A stretch of DNA of 64,000 nt from Saururus chinensis (Eukaryota > Streptophyta > Magnoliopsida > Piperales > Saururaceae), in assembly GCA_035235625.1 (NCBI GenBank), contig CP141148.1, positions 13,634,057 to 13,698,056 on the forward strand, written 5' to 3'. The notes beneath the pieces were generated by a model. That model saw only the letters and a program-made list of their open reading frames with translations, did no database searches and had not been told where the DNA came from. Each line of letters starts with the position of its first letter. Position 1 is the stretch's first letter. The position numbers and the translations under genes were made by a program. This document shows positions 22,636 through 34,659 of the stretch, piece after piece.

Positions 22636-22912
22636 TCTACACAAAGGTAATCATCTCCTATCTTTATTGAATCGGTGTTCAATTGTTAATCGGGTGTTGG
22701 AGTGAAGGATAAGGCATCCGGGGGCTGATCAGCCGCAAAGGTCAATTCATATCACTCCCTTGTTTCATTCTAATTGTTTAATAGCCTCTTGCATGTGTTT
22801 ACTGCTTATAAATGCCTTTGTAAAGGAATTAGTATAAAGTTGTAATTTTAATTAAAGGCACCACCCCTAAGGCTCTCCCCACCATGTGCTTCCCCTTGTA
22901 TGCCACTCATCA

Positions 22913-24429
22913 TCAAAAGAAGAAAAGGGCAGAAGGGATGGTAGTCAAGTAGCAAGGGAAAAGGGGTGGAGGGAAGAATGGTCAATATACTATTTAGAAG
23001 GCTTCGTTTATAGATGTATGTTTGGGTCACTAAATCTCATTTTGATACTCTCAAGTGAAAAGGATTTGCCGATGACTTGGTTTCAATTAGATGTTGACTG
23101 AAGATTACTAGTTTGTCATATCTTATTCATCTAAATTATGTACTTGGCTTCACAACAAGATGTGCAAACTTCTCTTCAACAAGAGGAGGAAGAATGATGA
23201 GGAAGATGATTATTCTATTGGAAAGATAACCCGTCTGACTCATACCATGTAAGATTTAAAACTTCCTGAAAAGGGGAAAATTATTTAGTCGAACCATTCT
23301 ATGGGCCATATAGTAGATATGTCCTTTTAATATTTCACGCGTTTAGTCATTTTGTACATGTTTGAAAGTCAATAAATTTGAGGCATGAGTTTCCATTTAT
23401 GTGTTAAAACATCACTAGACATGCACGACCACGGTTCCACCTGATACTTTTTCCTCAAAGGGAGGGTTAGGGTTTCCTTTGTATTCTATTATGCATATAG
23501 TGTTATGCAAGATTTGATTAAGAAGATTACTTGTTACAAAAGATTTCATTGAGAAGATTATATCCGATATGTAGATTACAAGACACGTGAGGAAGGAAGG
23601 TCTAGTATAGACGTTGCACAAGATCAGGGCAGACTCGGGCTGGCCAATTAAACAAAATCAGGCCATGCTGTTTTGAGGACATATGCACGGATATCGCAAG
23701 TTGGGATATACGCTATTATGTTTGACCACTTCTGCTCTCGGCACACTTGCCTTGATGACTGCATGGCCTTCATTTCATGTATAGCGCGAGTGGACAGGGC
23801 GAGCCTACGTAGCATTACTCTTTAGTAATTCAATTTAACTACTTAAAGAGGCGTTGAAGATGCTTTTCTTTTGGCAATTAGAGTCCCTTCATAGGAAATG
23901 TAATTTTCGGACAGTGCTTGGAGAAGAATGCTTCTAAGGATATGTCACTTATGCAACCATTTGCTTTCTTCTCTTGCAATAATGCTTTCCGAACAAATTG
24001 AAGCAGTGAATTTCCACATGGGGCTTATCTAGTCTGACCAATTTTCATAACCAAGCTATGGTCAATAAGAGGATATCACATCACCCATCAATGGTGAGAG
24101 TGAACGGCTAAATTGCATAACACTTTCCTGGGACGCAGTTAAACATCGCCTTTCACCGCTTATTAGAATACAAAGTAACATCAGAACACCTCAACTGTAC
24201 CTCCCCCATAATCATGAAAAGGATCCCAGCACCAACAGCTCACAATGGTACATACAGCGCCCTTGTGAGATAAAAACACTAGACATGTGTATGTTAGCAT
24301 GGGCATCCTATAGAAGATCTCAGTTAGAAGCAGAGCCACCCACAAATGCGTATAAGAATTCAAGAGTGCACTCCTGCCCCAGTCAGAAGCATAGCATTTG
24401 GGGAAAAATAAATGCTACCCATGAGGTAT
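22913..24429. other. Intergenic sequence between copia element and bHLH gene
   Basis: No gene or clear repeat recognised. Open frames of 60-71 codons have no family features. The last 250 bases before 24430 would contain the 3' UTR of the bHLH gene on the minus strand; a polyadenylation site cannot be placed with confidence. Confidence 0.5.
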
Positions 24430-27400
24430 TTAATCATCCAAATTGATCTCGAACCCCGTTTTGATGGCAGTTTTGTTTATGTGCTCCTTCAAAACCTCTG
24501 CTGTCATGCTCATTTGCTTCTTCACCTACAAAGCAAGTACATAAAGCTAATTAATTAACAGTTATTGTCTCTAGCAATCTTAAATCATCAAAGATATAAT
24601 GCATGATTAAACAAATCATGTAATTACATTGATGAAAGATGTGGTGATCATCTTATGGCTCCCGTCTTCGTGGATCCAGGTGTGGGTCACGCTCGCTCCC
24701 AAAGACTCGATCATGCGTTGCACCTGTGCTATCGCACCACGAGCCTTTTGGAATACCACCTTTACAGTAAGTGTCCGATCATCCACCTCATCTGTCTCAA
24801 TCTACACAAAAAAGTGTTATATTTATTTAGTTGGTCAATACAATTCTAACTAATAATCAAAGAAGATGCATCCCTTGGTTTTACTCTAAATATGTACACC
24901 AAATTTATACACCATAAGATGGCATAGTTTTGTTGGACAGTAAAAGTAAGCCTCGCATGCTGAAAACCAGACAATACATCAGTAATCAGTAGAACTGGCA
25001 AGGAAATTTCACCTTAAATATACGGTGAATATTGGAAGAAGCCTCCTCCTGATCTTGTTGGTCTGTCTGTGGGGATGAGGTTAGATTCAACTCTGGGTCG
25101 CTTGTGTTTGACTCTTGGGAGGCTTCTTGCTCTGCTATCTCCCGTTTGAGCTGTTCAATATCTCTGTGGAGGTTCTGCAGATAGGCTACAGCGTCTATCA
25201 GAATTGACCTCTTGTTCATCTGTAGTCACCAAAATGTTCGTACACTAATATCATCCCATTTTTAGTCATCACTCAATCTGATACCCCTACTTGGAAAAAC
25301 CACATTAATTATTTCCACCACCCACGAAATCCATAAATAAACTGATTTCTACCTCAAACATTTAACCCGCCTATGGCGTAGAAATGTGAGTCAGGAAAAT
25401 GTTTTTCTACGCATAATCATTGGCACATGTAAACTACTGCTTTTAACATATACCATATTTTAATTTAGATACTTGGAGCATCTTCAATGCTTAATTCTCT
25501 TATTAGAGATGTTCAAGTGGCAAAAATGATAGACAATACCATTGCAGCAATTTGACAATAGGTACACTCCTGTCAAATATAAGTAAGGTTGACCGAAATC
25601 CTTAAATAAATGAAGATTAAAAAAGAAAGTGAAAAGTGGCTCAAAATGGTATACTTGAAATTCAAAGTCCCAAGTAAGGCGCGTCATCTCGTGTAGGATA
25701 TGACATATCAATTGGAGTCCCAAAATCCTATATATCTGGGACTGTCGAGATTTAAGATAGTGTAAACATAATTTTACATTGTCTCAGCGAGATCTATGTG
25801 AGATTGCTAAGATCTATATAAAATACTGAATATCATGATGACAAAATAAAGATCACGATGAACATAACAAGATGGGAGACAAATAAGACATTAATATAAT
25901 ATTAGATTTTCTTATTTAATTTATTGAGTTTACTAATGCTTGGATCTTGTATGTTAATAGATTTTCTACATGAATAATGATTGTGTTCTCTTAATCTACA
26001 TCAACATCAAATATCATATACTCTACTTATTTTATTTTATTTATGCTATATAATGGCTTTATAATTATTTAATATTAATATTTATTTATATAGATGACAA
26101 TATACATTTTTTTCTAGATGACCAAGATTTTTTTACTTTGATCCCTTTGAGATATCTCGAACTATATCAGATCTTGTCTCTTTGGCTTATCAAGACTAAG
26201 ACTTAGGGATGCCATTCAAGTTAGTTATATAGTAAAAACCAACTTGACCTGACCCTAATAGGTTGGGTAAGGGTTTTCAAATTCAACCTGAATAGTTATT
26301 CGGTTAGGATTCAAATTTACCATTTTTTAAATGTTACTAAGTTAATATTTGGTAAAGCTTAGCCCGATAAAGTTATAAATATAACTTTTTTTATATTTGT
26401 CTTTGTATTTTGATAAAATCCGACTCGACCTCCGACCTGACCTTAATAGGTTGGGTTTGAGTTTCTAAATTCAACCCTAATTGTTAATAGGGTTGGATTT
26501 ATTTTTACCATTTTTCAAATAATATGGGGATTATTTTGGCAAAATCCGACTTAGAACCCCACCCAACAGCATCCTTACTGTACCTCGAGACAAACACCGT
26601 TAGAGATGCTCTTATTACCGGACCTAGGGAACAATGACATAGATGTTTGCGCAACGCAGATGGAAAAATAGTTTCATGAGTCACGTTGATGCCCCCAAAC
26701 AATTCCTCATCCATTAATGACCCACCTAACAATTTTTAAGTTCAACCGCTCTCATTAAGAATGCCCAATAAAATTTCTCAACTGAAATGTCAATGTTGGT
26801 ACAAAAGATTGTGCTTTTCATGCCATGAAATTTACTTTCATAGTAAGAATACAGAATCATGTAACGTATAAAAAAAGAAATACAGACAAAAATAGAATCA
26901 GGCTCCTCCTAATAAAGGAGTAAATTATTTGCTTTTCATATGAGTTTTGATAATTTATCATAATTTGGCTAAGTTTAACTGGGAATGTGCACATTTTAAC
27001 CATGGAATAGAAAATGTTTCCCCTATGTACATGTGTCCGCCTGCCCCCATTACATACGCTTACAATTGAATCTTGGCGTACAATATTGGGCTCAGCGGAA
27101 GTGCACTTGCAACTCCGAGCTTATTAGTTTTTTTTCATCATATATATATATATATAATTACTTAGTTGTAATACAAATAAATGATTTAAAGTTTGCTAAA
27201 AAAATTCAAAGCTAGAGATTTTTAGATAATTTCCCTAGCGAATATGCGTGTGAAGGAGGAAGGAGCGAAGAAGGATGAAGATACATAGCAAACAGCTTAC
27301 CTTTGAGATGCAGGGAACGAGTGATCTGAGGGCGATAAGCTGCTGGTTAAGCCGCTTCCGCCTGTTCCTCTCCGAAAGCATGTTCTTGCTCCCTTGAGCA

Positions 27401-27630
27401 TTCCCTCCATTAATGCCCTCCTCCTCATTCTCCTCTGCTCCTCCCACCTCCTTCTCCTGAAGTGTCAATAGATCATCGTTGGGAGCTGCTGCCTCCCACC
27501 ACTCCATATCCATTGCCTCCATGTACGAGCCGTACTCCATTGAGAGGGGCGAGAAGATCGGCCCAGCCCCGGCTATACCCAACGGATTGCCGGACTCCGG
27601 CCACCAGAAGGACAAGTCGTCGAAGTCCAT
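24430..27630 (-). CDS. bHLH transcription factor, four exons, 268 residues
   Basis: Exons on the minus strand are 27630-27301, 25219-25013, 24801-24628 and 24525-24430, each ending at GT and entered after AG, all in phase 0; the stop TAA is at 24432-24430. Together they give 807 nt. The N-terminus (1-80) is acidic with several tryptophans. The basic region and helix 1 (81-105, SERNRRKRLN with Glu87, Arg88, Arg90, Arg91) precede a VPCISK loop; helix 2 starts in exon 2 (MNKRSILIDAVAYLQNL) and runs into a short leucine-rich coil. Residues about 180-262 resemble the ACT-like domain of many plant bHLH proteins, used for dimerisation. Glu and Arg contacts for E-box binding are present, but the usual His is Asn, as in bHLH35-type proteins. 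Predicted role: nuclear DNA-binding regulator; target and subgroup cannot be assigned. This is the only gene in the window that looks intact. Confidence 0.88.
25220..27300 (-). other. Intron 1 of the bHLH gene, 2.08 kb
   Basis: Bounded by GTAAGC (at 27300) and CTACAG (at 25220). It is far longer than the other introns (211 and 102 bp). Between about 26190 and 26520 a segment of roughly 200 bp occurs twice in tandem (the phrase GACCTGACC(n)AATAGGTTGGGT is in both), and its AT-rich flanks suggest an old transposon insertion. Intron position inside the HLH loop is conserved in many plant bHLH genes. Confidence 0.75.
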
Positions 27631-27860
27631 GCCGATGGGCTGGAAGAGGTGACAGGGAAAAGAGACTAGCTAGGCAATGAAGTTACAGTCATCTTCTCTG
27701 TGCTTGTATGTGGCTGCTCACGGACTCACGGGGGGCCTTTTTAATGGGCGATTGCATATATGGTTAAGTCACGCACGTGGAGAAAATGTGACTAGCTGGT
27801 CAATTCACGCGTTTCACGTACACACAATCAAGTAAAGGCACGTGGTGAGAAGGGCCCACC
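27631..27860 (-). promoter_or_regulatory. Upstream region of the bHLH gene with two G-boxes
   Basis: CACGTG occurs at 27774-27779 and 27839-27844, about 145 and 210 bases above the start codon. G-boxes are bound by bHLH and bZIP factors, so auto- or cross-regulation is possible. A TATA-like CATATATGC lies at about 27755 (minus strand); no start site can be fixed. Confidence 0.45.
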
Positions 27861-27976
27861 TGAAAGCCACATTGCAATGTGAGTAAATTTTTTATATTTA
27901 TTTAAATCGACTTACCTATGCCGAAATTGAGAAACATGTGACAATAATAAACATTAATACCCCTAGATATAAGCCT

Positions 27977-27978
<2 letters not shown>

Positions 27979-28042
<64 letters not shown>
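27979..28042. repeat. (TA)n microsatellite
   Basis: About 32 TA units, roughly 350-410 bases upstream of the bHLH start codon. Likely length-polymorphic. Confidence 0.9.
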
Positions 28043-28046
<4 letters not shown>

Positions 28047-28850
28047 CATTTTTATTTATCCCTTACTGGATTCACCCTCTTCACCGACTAGATCGCCCTC
28101 CCCGCCATTCTCCGCCCCAGTCCTCAATCACGCGAGCAGTAAGGCCCATTGTCGCATATCACCTCTTGCCTAAGCTCCTGCTTCCATGACTTTTCTCTAC
28201 TTCTCAGTCTCTCAATGTCACGCCCCGGCGATGCCCGACCCGAGCCGAACCCGGTCCAGGGGCCGGTCAAGTGTGCGGGGGCGACGAAGTGAAAATTAAG
28301 AAATAATCTAGCGGAAGACTTAACCCTAACCACGGGCGATTAACAGCAACACAGAGTGCGCACAATCCTTTGAGGAAGAGTAAATAATAGGGAAGAAAAA
28401 GGTGTTGCTTATCACAAAGTAAACAACAATCTCAAACCCACAAACTTAGTTAAGTAAAGCCCACACCGGCTCAAAATAAGTCATAATCATCACAACTATA
28501 GTATATGACATAAATCCAAAACAAGAACCCTACACAAAGGTTCGAACATAAAGCATGAAATAAACGAAGGTAAGTCACGCAACGATCTCCATAATCACAC
28601 CCAAGCTACCTCTGACCTTTCCTCAAAGAGGCAATCCTGTCCGTCTGCATGTGGCACCACGCAGCCCCAAATCAAAACACAAAAGAGGGGTGAGTTTTAA
28701 CACTCAGCAATGGTTTTAATATCACTGTCAACGTAGAAAATACGATAGCTTAGAAATGAGATCGTTCAGATCAAAGATTTACATGGTGCATCACTTTTTG
28801 ATCACACATTCATATCACCTAACACTGCATCATAATGCATAATTCAACCT

Positions 28851-29175
28851 GCATGGATGTATCTCTAGCATACATATTCCCACATGCATTCACATCATAC
28901 CAATCCCGCATGGATGTATCTCTAACATACATATTTCCACATGCATTTTATCATCAAAATCAACATGCATGGATGTATCTCTAACATACATATTCCACAT
29001 GCATAACATAATCACAATCTGCATGGATGTATCTCTAACATACATATTCCCACATGCATAATAGCATCACAACCTGCATGGATGTATCTCTAACATACAT
29101 ATTCCACATGCATAATATCATCACAACCTGCATGGATGTATCTCTAACATACATATTCCCACATGCATTTTATCA
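28851..29175 (+). repeat. 54-58-bp tandem repeat in solo LTR copy 1
   Basis: GCATGGATGTATCTCT recurs at 28851, 28909, 28967, 29021, 29076 and 29130, so six units with periods 58, 58, 54, 55, 54. Each holds CATACATATTCC and CACATGCAT. The partner LTR lacks this expansion. Confidence 0.92.
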
Positions 29176-29592
29176 TCACAATCCACCTCCATCAAGGAGT
29201 AATCACATGTTAACGTCACACAGACGGGAGCATAGACAAGGCCACGAAGGCGTGTCATGGTACAAAATTCTACACAAGAATTCAAGAAAGATCGGGGTTG
29301 TCAATCCCTAATACTGCTCGCCCTGAACGATCCTGGCCAAGGATGTCCCATTCTCACACAGAGAATCTAGAGCAGGGGTGTTCGCCCAGGGACATCTCCT
29401 GCGGAGGGAAGAGCTCGAGTTCTCACACAGAGAACCCTAGAACACGTGGTAGTGGGGTGCACACGACATACCACACTGGATTCTCAGGGTCCAGATGACA
29501 CACATAATAACATTCTCACATATCCGCAAGACAAGTACACAACTCATCCCCACATCATTCCATTAAACAAGACTCAACCCAGGGAGTGCACT

Positions 29593-29685
29593 CGTTCCAC
29601 ACAAGAACTCCAAATCGTTCCACACAGGAACTTCAAATCGTTCCATACAGGAACTTCAAATCATTCCACACAGGAACTTCAAATC
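29593..29685 (+). repeat. 23-bp tandem repeat in solo LTR copy 1
   Basis: Four units of CGTTCCACACAGGAACTTCAAAT, starts at 29593, 29616, 29639 and 29662. Each unit contains the small inverted repeat GTTCC(n)GGAAC. Confidence 0.9.
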
Positions 29686-31695
29686 AAAATATGTCCTTTC
29701 GGACCAATCAACTTGCGATTAATCCACGACCGATAAACCCGGCACACAATTCCATCACATTGCATCCAATCGGTCAAATTCGATTAATCACGATGAAGCC
29801 TCAATTGGAAATCCATTTTCATGATGCGTGCAGCATGGTACATGCGTGGGCAAAGCATACATGAATCCTAATCATAATAAGTGCTCTCACCAGCCCCTAA
29901 TGCATCATTCATAATCACGATATTAAGCTTCAACATCATCATTTAACCCCCACATGTGTGTGTGTGTAACTAGTAGAAGCCTTTCACGTAATGCATATTA
30001 ACATGCTTGAAAATCAACTCACTACCACACTACACATGTGAATTTCTACCTAAACATGAATTCCAGCGGAAATCATAGTAGAAGAATCGTTGAAATCATA
30101 GTTAAATTCAAAACTCAACCACAAAGGCTAAACACCTATAACATCACTCATTTCATCATTGAGTCATGGCAATCACCAACATTCACACACCATTAATCAC
30201 AATTTATCATGACAAATCAGTCCAACAATGATTGTAGTCCTACTGAAAATATATGTTTATCCAAAGGGAACCAACCGTTCATAATTTCAAGATAACGATT
30301 CCAACATCATGCCACAAAACATAAGTCATCCCACCATCTCTAAGCATATGTCTCAACTCTATAAACTCAATAGCATGCATTTCCAGTAGCCTAACATAGC
30401 TTAAAACACTCCACATTTATATAAAATTGGCAAGCTAAAGTGGAATCATCAAAATAGACATCATACACACAACACACAATTTCCTGTGTAGCCGATCGAT
30501 CGCCCTTTAGGCCGTTCGATCGGTTACATGCAAAAATTTGAAATTTTCAGTTCAGCCGATCGATCGTCCTTTGCAAGGCCGATCGATCGCCAACACGACA
30601 GAACAGTCATCTTCTTCCTTTCGCAAAATCAAACCGAAACACCATAGATAACACTTCAAATCCACATGTAACACCCTAATCATCATCAAAAGTCCTCCTT
30701 GACTTCCAGAATATCAAACCAAACCATAATAATGCAAAACCCTAAGAAATCGGGATTAAATAATTCCATTTTCTAATCTTACCATTAACACACTAAATCA
30801 AGCAAACCATTTCGAAATAAGCCAAAAATGAAGAGTTTTACCATGGATAAACAGAGATTTTGAAGACCCATTACCTTAGCACTTGATTAAGCTCGGATTG
30901 AAGAGTCACCCTTCTTGAAATCCTTGAAAACACAATGAGTTTGAATTAAACTCTAATAGAAATCGATTTACCCAAGAAATCCCTAATTAAACCTTAGATC
31001 TAGGGCTTGTTGGTAGTAAAAATCGAATTTTGAATGTTAGGGTTTGTAGTAAAACACAAATCAGTAGCTTTTGATGGTCAAAAACGAATTGAATCAAGGG
31101 GAAAATGGTAGATTTGGAAGAAATTAAGAGAAAAGTCATTGATTAGTGCTTAATTAAAGCAAGCTTACCTTAATCGGCTTCTAATTCGGGCCTAAGTGGG
31201 GATTAGGCCAGCCTTCCTTCCTTAGCCTATTCCCAAAAATGGAAATGGCTTAGGTTTGCCCTTTTATAGTAAGGGTTGGGGTAGGCATAGGTAAGTTTTA
31301 GGGTGTAAATATGAAAAGTAGGCTAAAAGTGGGTATTTTGCAAATTTAAGCACAATTTAAGCCTAATAAAATTCTGAAAATTTTTGTGGGACCTTAAGTA
31401 TATGTCTAGGTTCCTTTGACAGAAAAATAAAATTTTCGACAGTGGGGCCCACAGGGGTCCCGCCAAAACCCTAATTTTTGGGAAAATAGTAAAAATTCCG
31501 AAAAATCTCAAAAATTCACATTTGGTTTAAAATCACTTAAAACCACTAATATTGAAGTTAATTTTGGTTAAAACTATCACAAACACTATTTATTTACGAA
31601 ATCACCGAATAAGATAAGAAAACGCATAAATCTCACGGTAACACATAATTAACGAAAAACAAAACCGGTTTAAAGATGAGGGTCCTTACACTCAA

Positions 31696-33129
31696 GGCCA
31701 AAAATTTTCTGTCCAGTGTTTTGCTCTCTCAAGGCTGGTTTTCTCTTCTCCAAGTTTCCTCTTCCGCAACTACACATGTTCCTCTTCCACAACACTAACA
31801 TGGGCTTCTTCTTCTCTAGTGGGTTTCTATTATAGAGTTTCACCCTCTCCACTCTGTCCCTGCTACTTATCATGTTCTTGAGGCTTACCTGCCGCCGCTC
31901 ACCGATTCCATCCCTCTTTCATCCCCACCAATACCCGTGTCTCCCTCTGTACTTTTACCTATATAGCTATAAAAGGTATAATCTTTCTCCCCTTTTTACC
32001 ATCTATGGTAGTTCTCATGTTTGAATATTTGAATCAATTACTATTTTTGTAGTTTGGTTTATTTTATGTGTTTCTTTTTATTTTTGTGACTTCTTTCATT
32101 CTGGCTCTTGTTTCATCTCCTGCATTAAACTTGATTTGAATATAGCTGATGTAGACCAATGGTTTACACAAGCTTAATTAAAATAAAATGGATAACTAAA
32201 AATAACTGCATATAAAATTAAAGCAAACTAACTTTCTGATTTTCTGATTCTCTCTTAGAATGGGCTAAAACATATAATTTATAGAAAAATAAACTACTAA
32301 TCCTATTAGCAGAAGGTAAACAAGATTGATCTTAACCAAAGTAGGAAATATGCTAATATAGGGAGATAAAATCAATAAGGTACTAAAATCCTAGTCTAAT
32401 TAGGAATATAACAATAGCATTCTGGCTCTTGCTTCATCTCATGTGTTGATCTTGACTTGAATGGAGGTAAATATTTTTACTAGCATTTTGGCTCTTGTTT
32501 CATCTCTTACATTGAGCTTAATTTGAATGGAGGTAAATATTTATGAAGAATTAAAAAATTAGATAATTAAAAACTAGAAAATTGGAAAATTAAAAAACCA
32601 AAAATTTAAGAAGCTTAGATGAAGCAAATTATTTTCCTTTGTAAGTTCATGTGCCTGTTACACAATTTAAAATAACAAGTTGCACTTGAATTCCATTATA
32701 TTGGATGAGAGAGATAACAAGTTAGAGATATGGCCTAAAGCAAGGGAGATGCAGGATTTTTAGTGAAATGTGGTCATGAGATAATGAAGCTTTAATTTTT
32801 TTTGTTTTAGAATAATAAGGCTAATAATCAAGGTATACTATTAAATTATGATAAAAAACATAAGTAATTATAAAAATTGTTAACAAAACATAATAAGTAT
32901 TTAATATGAATTAAATATAAACCCATTCGACATCCTTGTAACTTTATTTGCAATAATTTTTAATATTCATGAATCAGGCATCTCAATGCCAAGAAATTAA
33001 TCACTTTGTTTCAAAAAGATAAATGTTAATATTAGACTAATTTCATTTTAAAACCTAACTAGTCCAAAACCTCATTAATGCAAGGAAAAACAAGAATATA
33101 CAAATAAGAATAACAACTAACAAATAAGT
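31696..33129. other. Intergenic, low-complexity AT-rich sequence
   Basis: No gene recognised. A phrase TGGCTCTTGTTTCATCTC and variants occurs at about 32102, 32422 and 32490, and once more near 38046, followed each time by similar sequence up to AATGGAGGTAAATATT; this looks like local duplication of an unknown repeat. Confidence 0.5.
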
Positions 33130-33149
33130 AGATATGATAATGAAGATAA

Positions 33150-34650
33150 TATTACCATTGAGCTTGCAATTTCCCTCGACGAGGTTTTATGTTTTGGAAG
33201 TGTTCGATGATCTTCGCATTATCAATTTTCTTAAAAATGTCATTCTTAATATATGTAATCAAACAATCACTCATAAAATCATCTCCCATTTGATTATGAA
33301 GCTTATTCTTAACAATATTCATTGCAAAAAATGCTCTTTCAACTGTAGCAGTTGCAATTGGATGCCAACTTTCTAAGTTAATAAACCAAAGGAGTTGTAC
33401 ATCAATAATAATGTAGAACAAACCAACATGATAATAATATAGGTTTGTAATTGGTTCTCCACGTCGTGACCTTCCTCATGCTATATACTTGGCATCCATA
33501 CAATAAATATTAATATCATGTTGGTTACAAAATAAACAAATTTTAGTCGTGATAGAGTCTCATCCATTGTCACTTAGGTCCAATAATGTTTCCTTAGATG
33601 ATTCAACCAAAGCCATCGTATTCACAATATCTTGGTCCTTCCATTGCTTTTGATAAATCATTAGTTACCCTTAAAATCATCTTCAAAATATGCAAATTGA
33701 AAACATATTCAAAAGATAGCATATTATCAATTAGGGAATTTTCTTTAGCTCTCAAGTCTCACTCTACACCATCTTTATCCATAATATCAAGCACTCAAAT
33801 CACAGCAGAAAACATGATAATAAAGCTTTGCAATGTACTATAATGTGAGCCCCAACGTGTGTCACATGGCCTTCTCAAGTTAGTTTCTTGGTTAAGTCCT
33901 TTTTCGGTCGCTAAGTCACCACTCTCAACTATTTTAGTAATATCTTTTAGTTGTTATTCTATGAGATTATCTTTGCGCTTTCATGATGCTCCAACAACAT
34001 TCAATATAGTGGAGAGCAAGTCAAAAAAATTACTTATTGCCTTGTTATTTTTTGCAATGAAATTAAGTGTTAATTGAAGATGATGAGCAAAACGATGAAT
34101 ATAATGTGTATATTCTTTCTCATTCAAAATAATTGTTTTTAGCACATTAAACTCACCTTGCATATTACTTGCATCAACATAACCTTGTCCTTGCAATCTA
34201 TGTATACTTAATCAATGCTTGGAAAATAGTTCTTCAATTGCCTTTTTAAGTTCCACAATTATTGTTTCTTTAACATGTATGAAGTCAATAACACGCACAA
34301 TCACACAACCTCGTTGATCCACATAATGTATAGCAACAACCATTAGTTCCTTAATGGATACATCATAAGATTCATTGATGATAGCTACTATAGTCTCCAT
34401 TGAAAATAAAATTATAATTTCTTTCTAAATACTTTGCGCTATCATTTTGTCATTTTGATTAGCATTTTTTAGCACAACCTGCCCCACATCCCCACTTTTA
34501 TGTGCAAAAAATTTTAAAAGTTCAAGAAAATTTCCTTGGCTATCTGAATCTTCTTATTCATCATGACCACGAAAAGGTAAACCTTGATTTAAAAGAAATC
34601 TAGTGCACTCAATTGATGCCTCCAACCAACTAAAATTGGTATTCATTCAA
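33150..34650 (-). pseudogene. hAT-family transposase-like pseudogene (ZMYM1-like type)
   Basis: Fragments on the minus strand fall in the order of the TTF-zinc-finger/hAT-dimerisation protein family. They are a FLLNQGLPFRGHDE block (about 34600), NQGNFLELLKF (about 34510), METIVAIINES (34400), QGQGYVDASNMQGEFN (34190), HHLQLTLNFIAKNN, and the C-terminal dimerisation block ATVERAFFAMNIVKNKL to 33152. Stops and frame changes occur between them. The N-terminal zinc finger is not found, so the copy is 5'-truncated. No terminal inverted repeats or 8-bp duplications were located. Confidence 0.8.
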
Positions 34651-34659
34651 AGACTCAAA

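Larger units (their letters stand above)
1867..22912 (+). mobile_element. Ty1/copia LTR retrotransposon, decayed, with nested insertions in its 3' LTR
   Basis: The element runs 5' LTR (1867-2859), primer-binding site, gag, protease, integrase, reverse transcriptase and RNase H, polypurine tract, then a 3' LTR starting at 7736. Integrase before reverse transcriptase is the diagnostic copia order. Both LTRs begin TGTTGGACCAT. The 3' LTR is cut twice by CACTA-like elements, so copia sequence occupies 1867-7746, 18264-18959 and 22639-22912, with short target duplications at the joints. The coding part has many in-frame stops and frame changes and has lost catalytic residues, so this copy is dead. 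GAAGA precedes the 5' LTR and recurs at 22919-22923, six bases past the apparent 3' LTR end; whether this is the target duplication is unclear. Confidence 0.9.
7736..22912 (+). repeat. copia 3' LTR, split into three pieces
   Basis: LTR sequence is found at 7736-7746, 18264-18959 and 22639-22912. Read together the pieces are collinear with the 5' LTR and break only where the two CACTA-like elements enter. The end at 22912 is placed by alignment with the 5' LTR end and is accurate to a few bases. Confidence 0.85.
28216..31690 (+). mobile_element. Giant solo LTR (or non-coding LTR element), copy 1
   Basis: Starts TGTCACGCCCCGG, ends GGTCCTTACA, and is flanked by a perfect 5-bp duplication CTCAA (28211-28215 and 31691-31695). 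TG...CA ends with a 5-bp duplication are those of an LTR retrotransposon. No coding frame, primer site or internal pair of LTRs is seen over 3475 bp, so a solo LTR is the best reading; a large non-coding retrotransposon derivative is the alternative. A second, inverted copy lies at 53249-56487. Its left edge is about 590 bp upstream of the bHLH start codon. Confidence 0.82.

Noticed and set aside
22913..22923. GAAGA as the copia target duplication
   Set aside because: It matches the five bases before the 5' LTR but lies six bases beyond the best LTR end, so it may be chance.
28851..29175. A CRISPR-like array
   Set aside because: Units are head-to-tail tandem repeats without unique spacers, in plant LTR DNA.
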